64,000 nt of DNA, taken from contig OY294067.1 in NCBI GenBank assembly GCA_958510875.1, forward strand, positions 33,654,912-33,718,911. The letters run 5' to 3'. This document shows positions 10,801-21,129 of the stretch, in pieces. The notes beneath the pieces are model-generated. The model made no database searches, was not told the origin of the DNA, and saw only the letters and a list, made by a program, of their open reading frames with translations. The stretch comes from Endomychus coccineus (Eukaryota > Arthropoda > Insecta > Coleoptera > Endomychidae). Position numbers and translations under genes: made by a program. How positions within the stretch are numbered: the stretch's first letter is position 1; every line of letters starts with the position of its first letter.

Positions 10801-11449
10801 GCAGATCTTCCAGTTTTCGACCATGAACATTGTCCAATATGTGGCCAATAGAAGAGCAAATGGAAAATCTTACTGCGGAATCGTTATCAGCGACCTCGAA
10901 AACCCCCGAGCGTGAATTTCTAGCCATTTTCTTTGAAATTTGCAGATCTTCCAGATTTCGACCATGAACATTGTCCAATATGTGGCCAATAGAAGAGCAA
11001 ATGAAAATCTGACTGCGGAAGAAAATCTGACTGCGGAATCGTTATCAGCGACATCGAAAACCCCCGAGCGTGAATTTTTAGCCGTTTTCTTTGAAATTTG
11101 CAGATCTTCCAGTTTTCGACCATGAACATTGTCCAATATGTGGCCAATAAAAGAGCAAATGGAAAATCTGACTGCGGAATCGTGATCAGCGACCTCGAAA
11201 CCCCCGGATGGGCAGTTCTAGCTATTTTTGGCAAGATTTCAAAATTTTGGAAATTTTCTGATTATTTGGCCATGAAATTGGCCAATTTCTGGTATAACAA
11301 TTGAAAAATGGAAAAGCACATATTACTTGCTTTTTTGTTTTTTTTTCTAAATACGTTCAGGAACGATTTGCAAAAAACCGCAACTCGATAAGTGATGCTC
11401 GCTCAAAATGAGACCTTTGGTACTTTTTACGTCTAATTTGACCCGACTA
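7866..11449. mobile_element. Foldback element FB1 with minisatellite core
   Basis: The left end reads TAGTTGGGTCGAATT and the right end, reverse complemented, TAGTCGGGTCAAATT. The inverted arms extend inward for about 190 bp (7866-8060 and 11260-11449) and share cgttcctgaacgtattta and caattgttatacca. The element is flanked by TCA at 7863-7865 and 11450-11452, a 3-bp target duplication. It splits a Penelope-like reading frame. The interior is a tandem array with no transposase, so it is non-autonomous. The superfamily is not recognised; compare 45429-46392 and 58949-59834. Confidence 0.8.
8110..11255. repeat. 141-bp minisatellite array, 19 clear units
   Basis: The block gaccatgaacattg recurs with ATG at 8499, 8640, 8781, 8922, 9063, 9204, 9362, 9520, 9661, 9802, 9943, 10084, 10242, 10383, 10524, 10665, 10823, 10964 and 11122. 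Spacing is 141 bp, or 158 bp in five units that carry a 17-bp internal duplication of the ctgactgcgga segment. Units at 8110-8450 are strongly diverged, and a unit-edge variant (cccggatgggcagttctag) occurs at both 8390 and 11203. Long open frames on both strands exist only because 141 is divisible by three. Confidence 0.9.
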
Positions 11450-11452
11450 TCA

Positions 11453-11990
11453 ATAATATCTGTAAGTCTCTGAAAGAAAAATGATGTTATTACATGAAAG
11501 CAGATAACGGAAATTCCGTCGTAATTATGAACCAAGAGGATTAGCACATTTCGGTGAATACCTCACTGAATGAACAGATTACCAGAAATCCGTTATCAAA
11601 ATCCGTTAAACTAGTCAATAATACATCAAAATCGTGTACAGCTGTAATCTCTGATAATTTAAAATACAAACTTGTTCTTTCAAATTCTAATCTTCCTGAA
11701 GTGTATTGCTTAGCTAAGATTCATAAGCCGGGTAATTTCATGTGACCAATAATTTCAAACATTAATCGTCCAACGTCAGCGGTAGCCGAACATATTTTGA
11801 ATACAGGTCATACCATTTCTCAAGAAAGTTTATCACTCTTAAAACACAGTACAGACAAATATCTAGGTAATTTAGAAGGCATGGAAATGTATAAACGAAA
11901 AATCAATTTATTAAATTCTGGTTTATCACCAGCTAAGGGTAACCCTTTGTTTACATTATTGGTATTCAAACAGGCACATTTTGATCAATG
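11453..11990 (+). pseudogene. Penelope-like element, second part with reverse transcriptase deleted (family 2)
   Basis: The frame resumes with KADNGNSVVIMNQED (around 11500), the start of Penelope-type reverse transcriptases. It continues with VYCLAKIHKPGNFM and PIISNINRPT, then joins directly to SAVAEHILNTGHTISQES and the tail YKRKINLLNS. The catalytic YxDD region and the GIY-YIG core are missing at the join near 11783. A TGA stop after GNFM and a small frameshift near 11545 also occur. The copy ends at 11990, just before its ribozyme. Confidence 0.7.
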
Positions 11991-11999
11991 ATTTAGTTT

Positions 12000-12040
12000 G
12001 GTCTGATGATGGCTACTTGGTAGCCGAAAGGTTCTCAGTA
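12000..12040 (+). ncRNA. Hammerhead ribozyme, type a
   Basis: CUGAUGA at 12003-12009, extra U 12010, a perfect 6-bp stem II GGCUAC-UUG-GUAGCC (12011-12025), GAAA 12026-12029, AG-GUU-CU as stem III and C12036 at the cleavage position. Only the stem I partner has drifted (GGU instead of ACU). It follows the coding tail, as in the other copies. Confidence 0.65.
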
Positions 12041-12310
12041 CTTTAATAGTATTTTTAGGGGATAAGAGTGATTATTCCTTATCAATAATAACCTCACCAT
12101 AGTAATGTTTGATTTTCCAATATGGATATCGAGTCACACAATATCAATGATCAAGTTATCTTAAAGAAACTATATAAAAGTTCACACTGTGAAAACACTA
12201 TGACACCGAATAAAAAACAATCACCACTATCCACTAGAAATACTCTAAGAATCTTTTATCCACCAAGTATAGCCATCATCACGATAAACTCTGTTTATCG
12301 CTTATTATGA
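12041..12310. repeat. Penelope terminal repeats in opposite orientation (family 2)
   Basis: The terminal repeat after the ribozyme (plus) is followed at about 12175-12300 by a minus-oriented copy with the ttcacactgtga block, also seen at 6610 and 45070. A decayed minus-strand hammerhead (ccaagtatagccatcatcacg) lies at about 12268-12288. The two ribozymes point at each other. Confidence 0.5.
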
Positions 12311-13857
12311 GAGTTGGAACTCTAACAAAGCAATCGAAACTAAACTCGTGTTGTTCTAAAAGAATTCAATATTTCAGTCAATCATTTCTAATATTCAAGA
12401 AATTCACCGAATATCCACAATCCTAGGAATTGCTATATTAGTTACAATCAAATTACTGGATTCACCTGACACTTTAAGAACCATGAAGACATAATACAGT
12501 ATAAGCTTTTTCCAGATTTCCGAATTTCCAATCGATTACGTTACAAGTTATCTGAATAGAGATGCGTATTATGTGACACACAGATATTACTTTAATATCA
12601 CATATTATATTACATTTCTTAGATAAATTACTTTGAACAAAATAATAGAAGCCCAACGGGAACTATTCGAGTGTGAACGTCAAATATCACGTATGAAAGG
12701 TGCACAAAATATGTGATTGAGCTTTATAACATGTAATATGAGATCTGTCGAGCCCAGATTCCCACCCGTGGCGGAGTGAACGAAGCTCGTGCGTATACCA
12801 TGTAAACATATAGAATCTTATTTCAATATCCTAGTTCTACTTTGGCAGCATACGCAATTTCCTTCGCGTCCCAAGTCCTGTCATATTTACAGTCAATTTA
12901 CCGTTCAATTATATTTCATATTAGACTGTGGTGTTTGCAAATGCTTGGAATTCTACTAGCAGGTAAATAGGGAAATCGTTTGTGGGATGGTCGGCAACGT
13001 ATTATGAATCGCATAATCTGTTCTTCAGAGTATAACCGTAAACATAATTAGGTGGGTACACTGGGTTATGAGTAAATTTGCTTAAGTTTATGAAGTACGT
13101 TCTTGACAAACGACTACAAAGGCTGACTTTGTGGTTCATAATCCTTGTTGGACAATTATCAGATGTAGGTTATTTGAACCATACTTCAGGATCAATCAAA
13201 TTATTGATGAAATGTAGATAAAACTAAAATTCACACTTTAACAACAATAAAGTTATGAACAATTATTGTATCACACATACATGCCCTCATTATGAGGATG
13301 TCGCTGAACAATAAAACCACTAATATTCGAGTACAAGTTTGTATTTTATCACTCAATTTGATGAATGAGGTAACTAGTTCAGGAATCTAAGTATATGAAT
13401 CGCAAAATTTGAAAGAGAGAAAGTTGAAATCGACCAAAAATGGTGCCAAATGTATTCTGTGAGGTTGAACTACTATTAGTAAAAAGTAGGCACCTACACA
13501 ATTTATCATAAACATTAAATTAACTAGAAATTGGTTAATTCCTTTAAAATCGTTTGCATATGAGAAGAGATGATATGTTTGGGTGTTTTGGGTCAAAATT
13601 AACACTTTCATTCTTACAAAATTTTCAAAACTGGGTGTTAAGTCCGAAAATCTCGAAAAATGATTGCCTTTTTTGAAATGTGAAATGTATGAAAATAAAT
13701 ATCTAGAAACACTGAATAAATGCAGGTGAGAAGACGAAGCCATATTACAATAACTGATGAAATGACTGGCAGTATCGCCCTATAGAATCTGAACAAGGGA
13801 TCCTTCTTTGGCTTGCATACTCCGAAGAGTTTTGCGCTGAACTTGAACTTCCGCAAA
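12311..13857. other. No recognisable feature
   Basis: Open frames at 13387-13743 and 13638-13945 on the minus strand show no motif. The second overlaps the start of the LINE on the other strand. Confidence 0.4.
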
Positions 13858-16010
13858 CAAAAGTGTGCGAGGAGTGAGCGAGGATGAGATCCGCCAGGCT
13901 CGGTACCAAAAACTCAGTTGCTCCCGGCCCTGATGGCATTAACATATGATGATGTAAGAAATCTCCTTCTCCTCACCACCGTTTGGCCAGAGTGTTTATC
14001 TCTTGGCTCAGAGAGGAGCGGCAAATTCCACGCTGGGCTGTCGAGGGGTACACTGTGCTGCTTCCGAAAGGATGGAGACTTGTCTGATTCACTTATTTCA
14101 ACACCTGCTACAAGTTATTTACACGTATCTTGTATGCTAGATTTTTAAGGTCGATCGTTCCGGTAATTAATAGCACCAGTGTGCAGCGTGGGGCAAAAAG
14201 AGTCATGGAGAGTTGCCGGGAGAACCTGGTGATAGATAGATCTATCACTCAGGTCTTTATATTTCACAAGCACAACTTTTTCCTGGCCTGGATTGACTAC
14301 TGCAAGGCATTTGATTCAACATCACATGGGCTATTATTATAGTTGCTCCAATGCCTTGCGGTACCAACCGCACTAGTGAGATACATAGAATATGTGTTGC
14401 CACTCTGGAAGATTCGTTGTGCCATCATATCAGGGACACGGTGTATCTTGACAGAATTGGTGACATTCAAGAGGGGTGTTTTCGAATTCTCCAAGGAGTC
14501 TCATTGAGTCCTCTCTTGTTCAACATCTCACTGCTGCCACTATAAGTTGCGTTAAGACGAACTCATGGATATAACTCTGCACCTCCGACGACCGAAGGCA
14601 TCAGACCACCCATTCATTTAAAATGGATGAGCTGAAACTGCATGCTTCTGGGGAGAAAAACCTCCATCAAGCTCTCAACGTGGTTCAAGAATATACACGA
14701 GGCATGGAGTTGAGATTGGACAAGTTAGCAGTATTTCATTTGAGGAGAGAAAGATCTCCGGTAATGCAAGAAAATATGCAGGTTGCCGACGGAAGCATCT
14801 CCAATCATCTGGATAGTGCAGAGACCTATCGATACCTTAGAATTGAACAGCGTCCTAATTATGACGCTTCCCAAATAAAGGTGGTTCTTCGCGGCAAGTA
14901 CGGAAGCCTTATTCGAAAGATTTGGTCTCCCGAACTTTCGTCTAAGAACAAGGCAACTGCAAAGCAATACAATTGCCGTTCGTTCCACTCCTGCTTCACT
15001 CTTTTGAAATTGGGAGATAGACAATCGATGATCTACCTAGACTCAAGAAAAACACCCGGAAAATGATGGATATACATCACAGTTTGCATCTTAGGTCGTT
15101 CGTTTCCCGCATTCATCTCCCACGTCACCGGGCAGGTAGGGGACTCCTTAGTTTGGAGAGCCTGCATCGTAGTGTGGTGTAGTAAAACTTGTACAGTTCT
15201 TAGGAGTTCGGACCCCCTCATGTGTCCTGTCAAAAAACACGAATTGGCCGTAGAGGGGGCATTTTTCGTTAGGACATCACAAAAAGCTGAGGAAGAACTT
15301 GGTCTCGAATTACACATCAGTCCGAGACTGAGGAATTTACCGCAGATTTCCAGATGCCATAATCAACTTCTTGGTCTACCGCCGCAACGTGATGGATGTA
15401 TAGGTTCTTGATGCTACAGGGCCTGTTGAGGAGCACCTGAGACGCTTTCCCACCTGCTGTCGACATGTCTGTCAAGAGCGGCATCGGCGTACACCCATCG
15501 CTATAATGCAGTCTTACTGGTTCTGTACTACCATCTTAGGCACTTGTACGGAATATACCAAGAGCCGATGCTACCTTACATGCCAGGAGATATTGAGTCG
15601 GAAACGAAAGATGTCAAATCTACTGGAGCTACCCGTTTCCGACCGTCAAGTCCATACAAGCAAATAGACCAATGGACCTGACGTTGTCTTCCTCGACAAA
15701 GAAACAAAGACTATGTATGTCATCGATTTTTCTGCTCAGGCAGATAAGAACATAGTCTTGAAAGAGGAGGAAAATGGACCAAGTATCAAGATCTCCTGTC
15801 CGAGCTTCATACGCTATACCCATACCACCAGATCGTATCAGTGGTTCTGATTATCGGTGTTTTGGGTGGTCTCTGCTGCGTTCGAACTTGAAGGTTTTTC
15901 TAGTTTGTAAGAAGTCGGCCCAGATTTTGATAGACCGGATGCAGAAGGCAATCATTCTGGCTTCAGTGAGACCATTTCAGAGCACACGATCTGTGAATCT
16001 GAAGCTACTT
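13858..16010 (+). pseudogene. R4/Dong-like LINE, decayed
   Basis: Across several frames the plus strand gives APGPDGIN (about 13918), PRWAVEGYTVLLPK (14020-14080), YKLFTRILYARF, QRGAKRVMESCRENLVIDR (14180-14240), AWIDYCKAFDSTSH (14290-14335), LQGVSLSPLLFNI (14490), MDELKLHASGEKNLHQAL (14623), ETYRYLRIEQRP (14820) and SELSSKNKATA. Nearer the 3' end come IDFSAQADKNIVLKEEE (15722) and KKSAQILIDRMQKAIILASV (15910). The last two fit the C-terminal domain of LINEs with a restriction-like endonuclease. The second catalytic Asp of the reverse transcriptase box is Glu (MDE). Frameshifts are frequent. The R4 assignment is from memory of the family; the R2 superclade is the safe minimum. Confidence 0.7.
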
Positions 16011-16790
16011 ACCGACAGGTGGGGAGAAGTAGCGTCGCCTAACTGATTTGGTTTTTCTGTCGCGATTGTTGCGATCTAGTCGGAGCGAGAGCGAAACCGA
16101 TAAATCCTCGCTCTCTTGCGAAGCATGAACTAATTGCCAACTGCGACTGTCAGACAAAATGTGGAATGAGTCATGATGTCTTTCCGTATCCACATAGCCT
16201 GACAGACTACCAGTACACACATACCAAGATCGCATACCTAGAAAATTTGAGGGATACTTAATGAAGGAATTTTCCGAGACCATATCAGATATGTATCAAC
16301 AATTTGAACAAAACAATAAATCATATTAAGTTGAAACACCATCTCAAGACGGTTGCAATCGTAGAAATGTAATAGTAAATACCGTCATAAATATTCCGGA
16401 AAAGAATTTAATTAATTCCGGAGAAGATATTCTGCGAATTCACCTATTATTTGAAGCAATTGCGTAAACGCAAAGTGAAATATGTCCCGACTATGAACAC
16501 AACACGCTTCATTGATCTTTCAGATGGAAGCTCAAAGTTAATTACATGGAAATTTCTAAGTTTATTAGATGCAAGTATGTGAGCGAGAATTTCCAATTCA
16601 AACTAAGTAATGCGCGTTGCTCAAGAGGCACAGTCAACGCATTCCATGATCGCTCGACGTTCCCCTTATTCCCAGTTTCAATATCCGAAGCCCGAACAGC
16701 GAAATTCATTATTAAGAAACAAGTTATTCAATATTCTGAACTTCTTTGATGTTTGGAGCTAGAGCTGGCGCCGCTTTTAACTTTAATTTT
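16011..16790. other. Possible LINE 3' tail, then spacer
   Basis: 16011-16330 directly follows the LINE C-terminal coding remnant and has a higher GC content than the spacer after it, so it may be its tail. Nothing is recognised at 16340-16790; the open frame at 16546-16749 has no motif. Confidence 0.3.
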
Positions 16791-16794
16791 CTCT

Positions 16795-17770
16795 ACTTTC
16801 AACATATCGTTTCCCAAACAAGGCTATTATCTCCAATACCTTTGATGACGGTTTAAACGCTGTCAAAAATTTCCCTCGAACCGGTCTATCCAAGTTGATT
16901 ATGGAGGCTTATATAACATTCTTTAATAACTCACATCAATATCCCTCAAGCATTGTCATTGTTCCATCTCCTTGATTGCGCAGCTTTATAATCTTTCCGA
17001 GATGAATTTAGTATACAATTTGCCTTGGAAAACATTTGAATTCTGTTATATCTTTTCCTCATTCGTTGTTCCTGTGTATGTGTATATTGCGAAATTCAAC
17101 TTTTTTGGTGATATAAGCCTTGCTCCGAACAACAAGGAAGGTTAGTCATCGGCATCTTGGAGTAATTGGTTCATTATTCCGTTGTAAACAAAATCACAAT
17201 ATATGTTCCAAAATGTTTACAAAGACAAATTCTATTCATTCATCCCTCTTTTGGCGAATATTTTCATGTCTTGTATTGAAGAGACTATAATGAGTTCCCC
17301 TCTAGCAAAAAAAAAACAAATTCATTGCTGGTTTAGATATGTAGATGATGTCTTATCCTCCTTCAAAGGTACATAACGAAAGTTGAATGTTTCCTTATCC
17401 TTTATTTATAATAATAATTATGTCTATCTCAATATTAAGTTCACTCTAGACACTGAGAGAGATAACAGGATAGATGTCCACCATAATGACATGATTACTT
17501 TCAGAATTTTAGAGAACCTACATCCACAGATACAACTATTGCCAATTCATGTCTTAGTTCCCGTAGTCACAAATTAGCAGCATACAACTAAATGATGCAT
17601 GGAGCCTTTTCACTTCCTCTTTCTCCTGAAAACCGGAATGAAAAACTGATTATAATCAAGGTTATTGCCATCAACGAAGACTTTCAACCTGAACTTATAT
17701 CCAAATCAATTGACAGAATAAAGCAGAAATCAACTTACTCAAGTACCTATCCTTTCACAAGAAATTCCTA
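16795..17770 (+). pseudogene. Penelope-like reverse transcriptase fragment (another family)
   Basis: KNFPRTGLSKLIMEAYITFFNN (about 16860-16925), then ANIFMSCIEETI (17255), CWFRYVDDVLSSF (17325-17360), NIKFTLDTERDNRID (17435) and LPLSPENRNEKLIIIKVIAIN (17610) appear in order in shifting frames. YVDD is the catalytic box, and the following KFTLDTE-type segment is typical of Penelope-like reverse transcriptases. It is clearly different in sequence from the family at 47-51 kb and carries several frameshifts. The GIY-YIG piece at 23350 could belong to the same family. Confidence 0.6.
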
Positions 17771-17779
17771 AGATGAATT

Positions 17780-19440
17780 ATATAACATCTTGTACTGTTA
17801 GACCTATTGAGCTTCGAATGAAAAACCTAACTTCCTGTTCAAGATATCACTTGTCTATTTGAGCACAGCCTTCAACCATTTCCAAATTATGAAGCTCTGA
17901 AGCTATAACGCTCCACTTAACCAGATGTTCGTGATTCAACAAAGTGACTAGTCTGCAAAGGATATTCTTCGAAGTTTCCAAAATGAATCGGTATATTGAT
18001 GAAAAAAAATCTTAATTGTACTACAGTCAATATCGATAATTGTCGATGGTGTGAATTTTAGTTATGAAATTTTGATTATGGGGGAAGATAATAATGAGAT
18101 ACCCCAACTGGCACTTTATATCTAAACGTAACCAATTTATAAACGGTTGACAATTTATTGAAATTTTGACGTTTGTGAGGCGATGAGAATCAACCATCTT
18201 CGCATAAAAGAATACATCCAATATTTTGCATGTAACAAGGACATAACTTGAGCTGCAGCTGGAATAGAGCTCAGTATTGGATCAATATTACTGTCATTTG
18301 CAACGTGTAATAATTCTGAAGTGATTTAGTTATATTTTCATGCAAGTGTCGCCACAGCGTCTGTTAAACACTATCCGATGACAGTGAAATTTACTACTAA
18401 TATAGGAGTGAATTCTAAATTAAGCACCAGTGGTCCATGTCAGAGACGTGCCTTTTATGCGGCTGTTTCCATGACGTGACCACCACAAAGCTTTTGAAAT
18501 CCGTCAGCGGGAGTGGTTTGGCTCCGTTTCACCTGCCGTACTACTCCATATCACCCTCAGCACCTAACCACAGTTAAACATAGCATCTACGGATATTACA
18601 TGTTCCTCCACATAATGTTGCATGTACGTATAGTTGGTCGCATGTTACTAGTTGTTGCTTAGTATGTAACATATACGTGAGGAAACTCCTCATTGAATTT
18701 CGAAATGAAACATGTACGAAGAATAGGGACCGCCATCAGTATTGAAGCAATTTGAATTAAATCCCTTATTGACAGGTCTTTATTCTAGAGAAAAATTCGT
18801 TTCAAAAAGTAATATATGAAAGTAACATAGAAAAATCATCCCTCGAAATCTACCCTTGGATCTACTATACCTTTTATATCCGTCAGTTGTAACACTGCAA
18901 ATGTTTACATCATATGTGGTACTATTCTATCACAGTCAAAGCTCCATCCAATTTATATTACTACATGCTGTTGTCTGTGAACTACACCCGTAGGAACAAT
19001 TAGCGGCATCTGCTTCGCCATATAATGCAAATGACTAGAAACTGCTGAAGACGTGAAAATCTTCAAACTGTACTCTTTGTCATGACGTTGGAAGTTTATT
19101 CGAATTGACATGGATAATCGAAAACAAATTGACATGCATAAATATATTCTACAATTTTATGTTTCATGCTATGTATTATTATAACATTTTTGCAACAATT
19201 TCTACTGTGGGATTACTGAATACAAACCCATTATATTCCGTTAGGGATTGAATTCAGAAAAACACGTTCTCAGCGGATGCCTACGTCGTATTAGACTATA
19301 TTGAGTTCTAAAGATGAAAATCTGGAAACTTGTACCCGGTCATTATCGATTAGTTGTTGTAGTACTTCCGATTATTCTGGGAGTGGACGCTAACTTTCTT
19401 GATTGGAAGGAAACGCTAAATATTTTTTGCTACCTACATT
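17780..19440. other. No recognisable feature
   Basis: AT-rich spacer. No supported coding segment or repeat is seen. Confidence 0.35.
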
Positions 19441-19451
19441 TTTAGGTACCT

Positions 19452-19528
19452 GTTGCATATAGCTTTCATCGCGGGCTTTGAGCGCGGCGACCGAATCAAG
19501 GAATTCCGTAACGAAAAATAATGTAAGA
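19452..19528 (+). repeat. Direct repeat of the sequence at 19838-19914
   Basis: About 77 bp with the block cgcgggctttgagcgcg, then gaccgaatcaa and attccgtaacgaaaaataa, matches 19838-19914 at high identity in the same orientation. The second copy abuts the Helentron coding remnant. This may be a duplicated 5' part of that element. Confidence 0.6.
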
Positions 19529-19749
19529 CCTAAACACCTAACATGTGTCAAATTAATTAATTAATTTGAAGTTTCTAAAAGTGAGAAATTTCGCTATTTT
19601 ATACGAATGTTATAACACTCTAGCGCTTTAGACTCCGGGATTTTCACGTGGCCTATCGAAATTAGAAGGTTCGAATCATCTAAAAACATAATTGCATGAA
19701 CTCCAGACGTCCTATGTAATTAGCTACGAACGACATCATTTTGACATAT

Positions 19750-21125
19750 GCCTCTAGGAGCTCGCTACGCGTCAGTTAGAGTTTATTCGTTGGACGCGCG
19801 TAGCAGAGACCTGAGAGTACGTGTTTCTATTAAGCTATTGCATATATTGCATGTAGCTTTTATCGCGGGCTTTGAGCGCGACGACCGAATCAAGAAATTC
19901 CGTAACGAAAAATAACAGGAACTCGTTTATGTTGCGCTCTCTCGGGTGACTAATATTGAAAAATTGTATATCACGACAAAAAACGATAATTCTACATTCA
20001 AGTTTTATAATAATCGAAGGCAAGCTGCGTCGGCTGCATCTTTGTTGCAAGAATTCAAAAGACTGCCTTCAAATAGTGTTCAGACGACAGCTCAAAGTGT
20101 CTTAGATTTCATTAGTAATAGGAATGGCATTTCAATAATGACTTTCAATTGCCAAAGTCTAAATAGTCACAAATACGATTTACAAGATTCAGTTACGAGA
20201 CAAACAAATGTGTTACTTCTTACCGAATCTTGCATGGCGCATGATAATCCGATTGAAATACCTAATTTCAATTGTATTGTTCAATTCAAACGAGACACTG
20301 TTCCAGAAGGTGGGGTAGCTATTTACCAAAATAATAGTAATGTAACTAATATTATGACTCCGAATATTGAAATAAATATTGCACACGTTAACGATGTTAA
20401 TCTTAGGCGCTCATTTGTTGGAGATATTTGTGCGTGCTCATGCAAACTTAGAAATGGCCTGCACATAGTCATGGTAGCAATTTACATTTCTCCGAATTCA
20501 AAATTGGACGAGGTAGAGCATTTTATTCATCGCACTTTATTGGAGTACACTGAAGAAGGGTCGAAAATACTTGGTACAAATGGTAATAAATTTCCACTTA
20601 TCTTGGCTGGCGATTTCAACATTAACTTCGCTGATGAAAAATCAGAGCGGTTGACAACTTTTCTTTCGGAAAAATTGAATTTGAAAATGAATAATGATCC
20701 ACAAGAATCCACAACAAAATATCGGACCACCATTGACGCGGTATTTTCCAGATATTTAGAGGATATCAAGTCTCAAACTTATGTCTCTTATTTCAGTTAT
20801 TCAGTTACCATAAACCTATAGTTTCAATGATAACAAATTCCTGAATAACCTACATGTATTGTAAGATAATAAAAATATTTTAAATGATATTAACTTCTCA
20901 TTTATTCAATAAAAGAAAAAAAATAGTTTTCTTATCGGTCACCACGCTCAAAAAATGTAACTTGAATTAATATCAAAGAAAAAACTTGAGTTAAAATATC
21001 AAAGAAAAAAAAATACTGCATAAATTAAAAAAAATAAATAATTATAATTGTACAAATTGAGAAAAAAATGCTATGCAATAGCTTTACCGCGGCAGTCCCC
21101 GAGTGCCACACGTAGTTTTTATTTT
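19750..21125 (+). mobile_element. Truncated Helentron (Helitron-like element)
   Basis: The coding remnant joins a PIF1/Helitron helicase tail to an endonuclease, the Helentron arrangement. Subterminal inverted repeats AAGCTATTGCATA (19832-19844) and TATGCAATAGCTT (21072-21084) bracket it. The latter is followed by ccgcggcagtccccgagtgcc, in which GGCA and TGCC can form a 3' hairpin. A run of T follows. The Rep domain and most of the helicase are missing, deleted between 19914 and 19917. Exact ends are inferred. Confidence 0.65.
19917..20821 (+). pseudogene. Helentron helicase tail plus endonuclease domain
   Basis: The frame is open from 19917 and starts QELVYVALSRVTN, helicase motif VI of PIF1/Helitron helicases; an ATG occurs at 19946 but is not a natural start. 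The endonuclease domain of the exonuclease-endonuclease-phosphatase fold runs from about residue 65 of the shown frame: SIMTFNCQSLNSHKYDL (Asn), LLLTESCM (Glu) and LILAGDFNINF (Asp/Asn). The C-terminal His motif is lost: ttcagtta is tandemly duplicated at 20792-20807, shifting the frame, and HKPIVSMI is still readable just beyond in another frame. Function would be nicking during Helentron movement; this copy is truncated at both ends. Confidence 0.75.
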
Positions 21126-21129
21126 TTTT

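Noticed and set aside
8427..11136. Long minus-strand open frames of 263-453 codons with a 47-residue repeat
   Set aside because: They arise because the 141-bp unit is divisible by three and happens to lack stops in more than one frame. The same DNA is also open on the plus strand, units with the 17-bp duplication shift frame, and the whole lies in a foldback element.
8110..11255. CRISPR array
   Set aside because: Units are 141 bp of near-identical sequence without a repeat-spacer alternation, and the context is eukaryotic.
14623..15066. A free-standing host gene of 147 codons
   Set aside because: It is the thumb region of the surrounding decayed LINE, with coding motifs continuing on both sides in other frames.
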